Shown here: positions 57,783 through 64,000 of the stretch, one piece after another
Numbering within the stretch: position 1 is the first letter of the stretch
Layout of the letters: the number at the start of each line of letters is the position of its first letter
Assembly (NCBI GenBank): GCA_015680685.1
Contig: MNCI01029592.1
Span: 95,630 to 159,629 of the forward strand
Direction: 5' to 3'
Source: Gnetum montanum
Lineage: Eukaryota > Streptophyta > Gnetopsida > Gnetales > Gnetaceae
DNA: 64,000 bases
Translations under genes and position numbers: made by a program
Notes under the pieces: model-generated
What the model saw: the letters and a program-made list of their open reading frames with translations, nothing else
Database searches by the model: none
What the model was told of the DNA's origin: nothing

Positions 57783-58709
57783 TGATGAGTTTTGGTTTGC
57801 CACATCAACTAGGCCCCATCAATGCAGTCTATTCCATCGATGAGGCCCCGTTGACTAGGCCCCATCAACATAGTTAATTGCATTGATGTGGCCCCATTGA
57901 TGTAGGGGTATGTTCTGATCTATAAATACGAGCCACCAGCCACATTTATGGTATAAATTCTCATAGTAGTAGTATGGCTCTTGTAGTTTGTCTATATAAA
58001 AGTTAGAATATTTTTCCCTAGTGCCCACAATAGGAGTCATTGAATGTATGGATCTTTATTTGAGCATTGTTGTACCTGAGCATGATAGTGTGTGCAGCAA
58101 TAAAGATGAGATTTCTCATAAACCCTGCAACATTATGGATAGATTAAATATTTTATTTATGCATTTAATGTTTTCAATTACTTATTCAATGTTTTCTAGT
58201 AATTAAGCTAATTAAGATAATTGAGTAAGATAAGCTAGATACATTGAATACATAAGTACGATCGCTTCAAGTGTAACATGTATTTGCTTGGTAATCCGAG
58301 TAGCATGATTGCTTGGTACACCCAGTAGCATAGCACTTGGTAACCTAGTAGTGGATATGTGGGTTCAAGATGTGTATGGAAAGTGGAACTAGATACTTAT
58401 GTTAGGATTAGCTAGAGGCCAATAGGTTAGTTACATTGAATTAGCCATTAAATTACCTTGTCTTTATCTCTATTCAAGCACCAACACTATAAAACATAAA
58501 ACTATAAAAAGTGTATGCCTCAAATACACTTAACCATACCATGTGCTTCACAAGTGTAATTGGGAAGATAATGAATGACCTTAGGGCAAGGTTCACTACC
58601 TAGAAGACTAGTGCATTGGAAACTATAAAGTCCATAGAATTCGACTGGATCATGCATAAATGCTCTATGATTCGTATGGTTGGGCATAGGGGTGCCTCGT
58701 TGCTCATCG
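57783..58709 (+). repeat. 3' LTR of element E
   Basis: Starts TGATGAGTTTTGG and ends TTGCTCATCG. The TATA box TCTATAAATACG is at about 57920. U3 is diverged and rearranged relative to the 5' LTR; R and U5 are close. Confidence 0.9.
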
Positions 58710-58900
58710 GTAGCTATTATTGGCACTAAGGTCCTAATGGAAATAAGGAAAAATAAAGGGATGTAAGAAAAATTCAAACAAAGAAAAATATAAAAAGAAA
58801 TTATAAAATACCTAAGAAAATGGAAAATGTACTAAAGATGGTGTAAAAAAAAGTTAAAAAGCACTTATTTGCTCTTGATTTAGAATGGGGCATCTTATTT
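58710..58900 (-). other. Resumption of the element C post-integrase region
   Basis: On the - strand, 58870-58710 resembles B 17030-17150: a T-rich run, a CACCAT block, then CCAATAATAG before the insertion point. At 48840 the match continues with GGTGCTCATTGATAGTG, corresponding to B about 17151. So E interrupted a continuous sequence here. Confidence 0.6.
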
Positions 58901-59431
58901 TCTTTTGGAAGAGATAAGAGCTAATAGGTGGGTTGAATGTTTCCATGCATTTTTGGAACAATTTTGTATTCTCATTTTTGAGCCACTAGGTGTCTTTTGC
59001 TTTAGTGGCTTTAGTGTGGACTTGGTTTTGCACACACACTTGTTCCTTAAGTTTGTTGTGGGTTGGTATAGGACTCATATCAATACTTTGAATTGCCAAC
59101 CCACAATTGCATCCTTTATAATTATTAGTAATGCACAAATTTTTTTGATCCTCCACCATGAGAGGTCCATCTTTTATGTTTGGTGTTGGAGTGGTGATGG
59201 TTGTTGACTCTTGCGTATGAGTAGGAGACATTGTTTTTATGAGGAAGGATGTTGAACCAAATTGGCCTTGTGCTGGTTGTGATGAGCCAATAGGTCTATG
59301 AGTTTCATACTTATGTGTGGAAACTATCCTAAAGAAAGGACATTTTTAAGACTTTGGTTAAGATCTACTAATATTAAAATTTATGTGTATGTTCACAACA
59401 CAAGTGGCATTCTTCCATTAAGGTTGTGGTG
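58901..59431. other. No assignable feature
   Basis: Frames on both strands (58905-59207 on +, 59231-58986 on -) overlap each other and match nothing I recognise. Confidence 0.4.
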
Positions 59432-59850
59432 CCAATCCTTCCTATGTTGTTGACAGTGACATTTGTCAAAGGGATGTATGAGAATATTGAGGATGTGACG
59501 GATGATAAGAGGTATGAGATGGTGATCTCATAGGAGATGTTATAGGTTGATGATATTTGAGAGAGTGATAGTAGTACTTTGAGGTACAGAAAGTATAACC
59601 ATTTTGAGAATTAGGTTGTTGAACATAATATTCATATGGGTCTAGCTAATAATAAGGGTATTATTGGTTTGTTGATGGCCTCCTCTATGATTATGGGTTT
59701 TAAGGCTAATAAGAAGTTCCATTGGAATAATATAGTTGGTTTTAGGAATATCTATAATTACCTTGTGAGTAAGATAAATTTCTAGGCATTTGCTTTTGTA
59801 TGAACTTGGGATTTAAAGAAAAAGCCCCATACTCTTGTAGATGTAACATA
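59432..59850 (+). pseudogene. Unrecognised decayed coding stretch
   Basis: A + strand frame of about 130 codons with roughly seven stops, mostly TAG. Between them lie protein-like segments such as VTFVKGMYENIEDVTDDKRY, GLLMASSMIMGF and FHWNNIVGFRNIYNYLVSK. Not found in B, D or E. It may come from a different element inserted where the pol of C should be. Low confidence. Confidence 0.3.
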
Positions 59851-59969
59851 ACTAGGAAATAGCCCTTTGGATGTTCATATTGGCAAATGTCACATGCATC
59901 ATTCTCTTCTATGTTTAAGTCTATAACTCCTTCTACTATGGCTATTTTTTATTTTTTCCAATAAGTGTT

Positions 59970-61345
59970 CCTACCTATTTCTTTGGTCTTTTTCTTCCTC
60001 TTGTTTTGATTACTTGATTAGTTTTGTGTTACCCTCTCTCATATGGTTTCTAAGTAGGTTTTAACTTTTTCATTCATCAATTCCCACATATTATCTATCC
60101 TTACTTCAAGCTCAAGAATAAACTTTTCTATTGGTAAGATTTGTTGTGAAATCAAATCATCAAGAGTTGCCTCCTTTTCCTGATCATAAATATGGACCTC
60201 CTCCTTTTGAAGAGTTGAGCCTTAGTTATATTCCTCTACATTCTCTCTTTTACATAGTTCTTCTTTTGCCACTTTCTCAACTAGCCTTCATATTTGATGG
60301 GCTTCCAGTTTAGATAATTGTTATTAGGCATAGATCCTAGGTGTCTCCATCATTTTGTTACAAAGCCTATCTATGATGTGGAGAAGCTATTCTTTTTGAG
60401 AAAAAACATGGGCTAGAGACCTATGTAGTAGAGAATAATATCTATCTAAGGCCCTATCCAAGGATTCATGTTTCTCTTGCCTCCATCCTTGGATTTGTTT
60501 TTTTAGATTGATCACTCTCACATAGGTTTGGTATTTTTTGTTGAAGAGCTCAAGCATTGTTAATCATTGGTGGATAAATTTGTCTCCAACAATCTACACC
60601 AACTTTAGCTTCGTCTCTTAGTGTTCTAGGAAAGAGCTTAAGCTTTTGCCACTTACTTTCGATATTTTGCAAGGTGCAGGCATCATGGAAGGCTTGTAAA
60701 TGATGTTGTGGACCAAAATTATAGCCTCCCTCAAATTTAGAAATGTTAGTTATATCAATCTACTTGATGTTGATGCCTATGAAGTATTCTAATTGCCTCC
60801 ATAATCTATATCATGCCTCTAGTCACCAACAAGGGGTCATCTTCATTAGACACATACTAATGATAATCTCTATATCTATTTGTCTAACTACAATGATCTA
60901 ATCTATGATTTCTTTGATGTCTTTTATCTTGCCTTTTATTTCTATTTTTATCTTCTTATTGACCATTTAGTGGAGCTCTATCTTGATACCTATGTTCACC
61001 TTCGTTAGAACTAGATGCGACAGAGGAACAGGAAGATGGGAAACTGGGAGAATCACCATGGCTCCTATATCTTTCCCCATGGTCCCTTGATTTATCTTTT
61101 CTATGTTTAGGGAAGGTCCTAGGCCTTGAGTTATCCTTATTCTAGGACTTACTCCATCCCCTCTTAGATTATCTACATCAGTTGAACGTAGTCCTTGAGT
61201 GTTGTAAGGGTCTAAATGAGAATATGAGTTCCCTACTTGTGGTTTTTCACTCTAATTTTCTTTAATATAGATCCTATCATTTCTTCTACTAGTGTTCTCA
61301 TCATGTAATGCATTCTTGGCCCTATGTGAAGAAGACATGGTTTTA
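59970..61345 (-). pseudogene. gag: Athila-type gag, possibly of element C
   Basis: On the - strand an ATG near 61337 opens a frame SSSHRAKNALHDENTSRRN, comparable in place with MSSSSHK of E. The capsid core at about 60740-60600 contains FGPQHHLQAFHDACTLQNIE and WQKLKLFPRTL, clearly like AFHDACALQNIENEWQKLKLF of B. Next comes LELFNKKYQTYVRVINLKKQ (about 60555) and DRALDRYYSLLHRSLAHVF (about 60440). The frame is readable to about 59970 with a few stops. Protease and RT do not follow. Upstream, no Athila LTR is recognisable before LTR F begins. Confidence 0.75.
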
Positions 61346-61926
61346 TTTGAAAACATGTATGACTTAAAATATTAATATTTTCTAAAAGATAAATTGTTAG
61401 TACTTTTTGAGAATCATTGAACTTAGAAGGGTTGGAGGGGGGGGGGGGGGGGGGGGTTGGGGGGGGGGAGGGGGGGAGGAATAAGTTTCCTAAATTAAAA
61501 ATTATTTGAAAAAGGCATACACCAAAATTAACATGGTTCTCCAACTTGGGTAGTCCACACTTAGAGGGTAGTTCACTAGCATACCTCTAGACTTTGTTTC
61601 TCTCAAAATGTGCTTTGAAGGGTACCACACCCTCTACAAGCTCTGTGCTCTAGAGTGATTTGATGAAAAAAATTCACTCAATCTTGGAAGGCCCTAATCA
61701 TCTTAGAATGTTATTTCTAGGATCCCACAACTTTTACAACTTGAGCTTTACTTTGGAGTGTTGCACTACACCAACACTCAATCCCATAGGATCCTAACAA
61801 GCTTAAGTAAGATGCCTTCCTACAAGAAGCAAATAGACCTTGCAAAATGACAAAAGAGAACAAAAATTACAAGGAAAGAATGTAACTAAATTTGCAAATC
61901 CTATATTTTAAGGTACAACTTGCTAG
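61346..61926. other. Poly-G tract and unassigned sequence
   Basis: G-runs at 61437-61456, 61459-61468 and 61470-61476, broken by TT and A, lie in an otherwise AT-rich stretch. They produce a spurious poly-proline frame on the - strand. The rest (61490-61926) shows no LTR or gene. Confidence 0.6.
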
Positions 61927-63659
61927 TGCAATTGGAAAAATTGGTCACTGGAAAACTGAGAGATCCAGTGTAGCAAGCTCAACCTTGAATCTCAAGGGCC
62001 TTCGAGAAATGGAATTTAGGGTACCTTGGATGGTTTGATAGATCACCCAGGGACTTATGAAATGTGAAAATGGGAATGATTTTAGAAATTATTTTTGAAT
62101 GTGATAAAAAATGTAGACAAAGATAGCCTACTGAAAATAGAAATGGAAAATGGAATTGCAGTTACATAAAATTAGTATAAAAAATGGAAATTGAAATCAA
62201 AAGTTGCACAACATGAACCAATAAATTTATAAGAGAATACAAATAAAGATTGGGTTCACAGTGTACAAATTTGTGCCAACAAGCATAGGAAGTTTCTTGT
62301 CGAAGCTTGAAGTTCGTTGAAGAGAGTTGCCTCCACAATACGGTTGCTTTCTAGTTTCAGCCTACTACAACTTTCTATTCTTTTCACTAGATCTGCAATA
62401 TGTGAGTGGGATTGGTGTTGCATGTTTGAAGTAATAGAAACTACATGGAAGTCTTTTTGCCTAGCGTAGTCCTAGTTTCTACCACAAAATGACACTATTA
62501 TGTGAGAATGTAGTGGTTGTAATGGGTTTTGGTAGCTATCGATAGAAATGAAAATGGAATTTACACCTTCAGTAGTAATGGTAGTTACATGGAGGTATGC
62601 ACATCTAGTGTAGTACCAGTTTATGCCACAAGAAATGTAATAGGGTAGCAAGTGGGTTTGATGGGAAATAGAAATGGCCACAAAAATTGCAAATGAAAAT
62701 GATGTCAAAATGGTTTTTGAACATCAAGTGCTTCGAATACCACATGTTTTGAACCTTTTGTGAATGCCAAAAATGTCAAACCTGAAAATGGTGACAATGT
62801 TGGGCTTTTATAGATTAGGGTTGCCATTTTTAAGACTATTGTTGATTGTTGATCAATTGATGTTGATTGGGGGCTTATAATGGTTACTTCTACCAACATA
62901 ATCCACTAACCACCATTAGCGTGGTTCGCTGACTACTGCCAATGTGGTTCACTGACTACTACCAACGTAGTTAGCCAACTACTACTAGTGTAGTCAACCA
63001 ATACTGGTAGCATAGTTAACCAACTACTACAAGCGTAGTTAGTATTTGTGGTAACTCTAGAATGGACTACATTCACAAAATCCATTTGTTTACTATAGAT
63101 AGTAAATAGGCTCTTGTGACTACACTAAAGGCTTTGGGAATGGAAAAAGTGAAAAAAGTCTTTGTGAAATAAGAAGATAATCATAAATTGTTGAAATGGT
63201 AAAACCCATTGGAAAGTATCATGCCTAGTAAATATTGTTGTCTAGTCGTTGTTAACTTGGGATGAAAACATTGGCTATTGTTGGAGAAACATCCATCCCA
63301 ACAATGTCAACATTGCATCTCCACCTAGTCCTGGTGATGACTATATTGGCTACTATAGCCACTAAGCCTACTAAAAATGGCTCCATCGTAGTTTGGGCTA
63401 TATCCTTTTAAAAACTCATGAAAATGTCATTTTTAGCCATTCTAAAGTTGTTTTCAACCTTCCCAATCCTAGATATGGGTATGGGATACCTATTTCTAAT
63501 TGGAAAATGAGTCAATGATAATTTTTGAAGCATTATTGTTCCCAAAAAGTTGAAGTATGCAAAATTGTAGCTCATGTACTACATATCTTACATTTACAAT
63601 GAATTTTTTCCTGAACCTGAAAAGTGGGACTTTGCAACATGAATTTTGATGGTGTTTCA
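61927..63659 (-). repeat. LTR F: diverged Tat-type LTR, 3' LTR of an element beyond the window
   Basis: On the - strand it starts TGAAACACCATC (complement ending at 63659) and ends ...TTGCA (61927). It aligns with both LTRs of D, e.g. AATTGGTCACTGGAAAACTG (61931) and GGGACTTATGAAATGTGAAA (62050). At 1,733 bp it is 240-300 bp longer, partly because of the 23-bp array. A polypurine tract and 3' untranslated block like those of D lie directly upstream on the - strand (63660-63726), so it is a 3' LTR. Confidence 0.82.
62894..63045. repeat. 23-bp minisatellite in LTR F, about 6.6 units
   Basis: Units start at 62894, 62917, 62940, 62963, 62986, 63008 and 63031 (one unit is 22 bp). A typical unit is CAACGTAGTTAGCCAACTAC plus TAC. 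The unit itself has dyad symmetry: GTAGTT, four bases, AACTAC. It is not seen in the LTRs of D. Confidence 0.88.
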
Positions 63660-64000
63660 TTGGTTTCTCTTTTTTGATTTTTAGAAGATTGACTTGAGAG
63701 ACATCAAAAAAGAATACAAAACACCACTATAGGTCCAACACCAATGTTTCTTCTTTGCACTTGGATTTAGTAGTATCGAACTATGCTCAAGAGTGCTCAT
63801 GGAGTGAGGCTATGATGATGAGATGATAGTGAGGTCATGAAGAAATGATCATGAGGGCCAAAAAACATTGGGAAAATTATGTGGTTCACTCAACAAATGC
63901 ATTTGTGGAACCAACACTACTCTCAGATTGATTTTTGATGTGATTTTCCCATTGAGTGAGTTGTGTTATACTAAAAAATCTTGGGGTTCTTCCATTGAAC
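63660..64000 (-). other. 3' untranslated end of the element carrying LTR F
   Basis: On the - strand the tract AAAAATCAAAAAAGAGAAACCA abuts the LTR; before it stands a block like that at 25284-25330 in element D. Farther out (63727-64000) there is no coding sequence. The element continues past the window end. Confidence 0.6.

Larger units (their letters stand above)
48841..58709 (+). mobile_element. Element E: Athila-like LTR retrotransposon with assembly gap
   Basis: 9,869 bp as assembled. LTRs 48841-49782 and 57783-58709, tRNA-Asp-type primer site, gag, protease with intact DSGS, RT with FMDD, RNase H, a 913-bp run of N over most of integrase, then integrase C-terminus, noncoding region, polypurine tract. 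Internal coding sequence is close to B, but U3 differs strongly. It sits in the post-integrase region of C. Flanks are GCACC (48836-48840) and GTAGC (58710-58714), a possible target duplication with two mismatches. The 3' LTR ends TCATCG instead of TCATCA. Confidence 0.9.
20393..58900 (-). mobile_element. Element C: old Athila-like element, split by D and E
   Basis: Read on the - strand the recognisable pieces are: post-integrase region (58900-58710, then 48840-47200), accessory ORF first half (about 47160-45420), accessory ORF second half (23838-22730), polypurine tract, and LTR (22475-20393). Element D separates the ORF halves and element E separates the post-integrase pieces. After mentally removing D, the frame of the ORF continues without a shift. 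RT, RNase H and integrase of C were not found; a - strand gag at 59970-61345 could be its 5' part. The coordinates given include the two insertions. Confidence 0.72.

Noticed and set aside
61233-61544. Poly-proline protein on the - strand
   Set aside because: The proline run is the translation of the poly-G tract; flanking residues show no conservation and the tract may be partly a sequencing artefact.
62894-63045. CRISPR-like array
   Set aside because: Units are contiguous with no spacers, inside an LTR of a plant retroelement; it is a minisatellite.

Overview
This is a by-eye reading with no alignment or database search, so coordinates are exact where a motif or border is quoted and approximate elsewhere. 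The window looks like nuclear DNA of a land plant with a large, repeat-bloated genome: AT-rich, poor in CpG, almost without intact genes, and filled with old Ty3/Gypsy LTR retrotransposons of the Athila and Tat/Ogre types. A gymnosperm or another giant-genome plant would fit, but nothing here proves the species. I found no rRNA, tRNA, CRISPR or intact host gene. Every retroelement reading frame carries stops and frameshifts.

Layout. 1-3674: 3' end of an Athila-like element (A, + strand), with an accessory ORF after pol and its 3' LTR. 3675-9799: inter-element DNA holding an unrecognised decayed ORF, a TGCA-rich patch, a decayed intron-containing SWIM zinc-finger gene on the - strand and a 72-bp tandem duplication. 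9800-19734: a structurally complete Athila-like element (B, + strand) with a perfect 5-bp target duplication, tRNA-Asp-type primer site, gag, protease, RT, RNase H, integrase and both LTRs. 20393 to about 58900: an older Athila-like element (C, - strand) split by two later insertions. Its LTR is 20393-22475, its accessory ORF lies in two halves (22730-23838 and 45420-47160), and its post-integrase region lies in two pieces (47200-48840 and 58710-58900). A gag of the same type on the same strand (59970-61345) may be its 5' part.

Inserted in C are (i) D, 23839-45419, a 21.6-kb Tat/Ogre-type element on the - strand with two RNase H domains, and (ii) E, 48841-58709, an Athila-like sibling of B with a 913-bp assembly gap. 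At 61927-63659 lies a third copy of the Tat-type LTR (F), whose element continues beyond the window.

The most unusual part is inside D. Between protease and reverse transcriptase, where Ogre elements carry an intron, there are about 10.3 kb of extra sequence (28957-39260). It holds a degenerate tandem array with a period near 188 bp (29640-34650), whose first part has a hairpin in most units, and a decayed multi-exon coding region on the opposite strand (34940-38572). The accessory ORF of A and C, which the more compact B and E lack, is the second item of interest.

How the parts work together: LTRs supply promoter and RNA ends; gag, protease, RT/RNase H and integrase would have formed the replication machinery. 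Both integrases whose core is visible have lost the second catalytic Asp, so none of these copies looks autonomous now.
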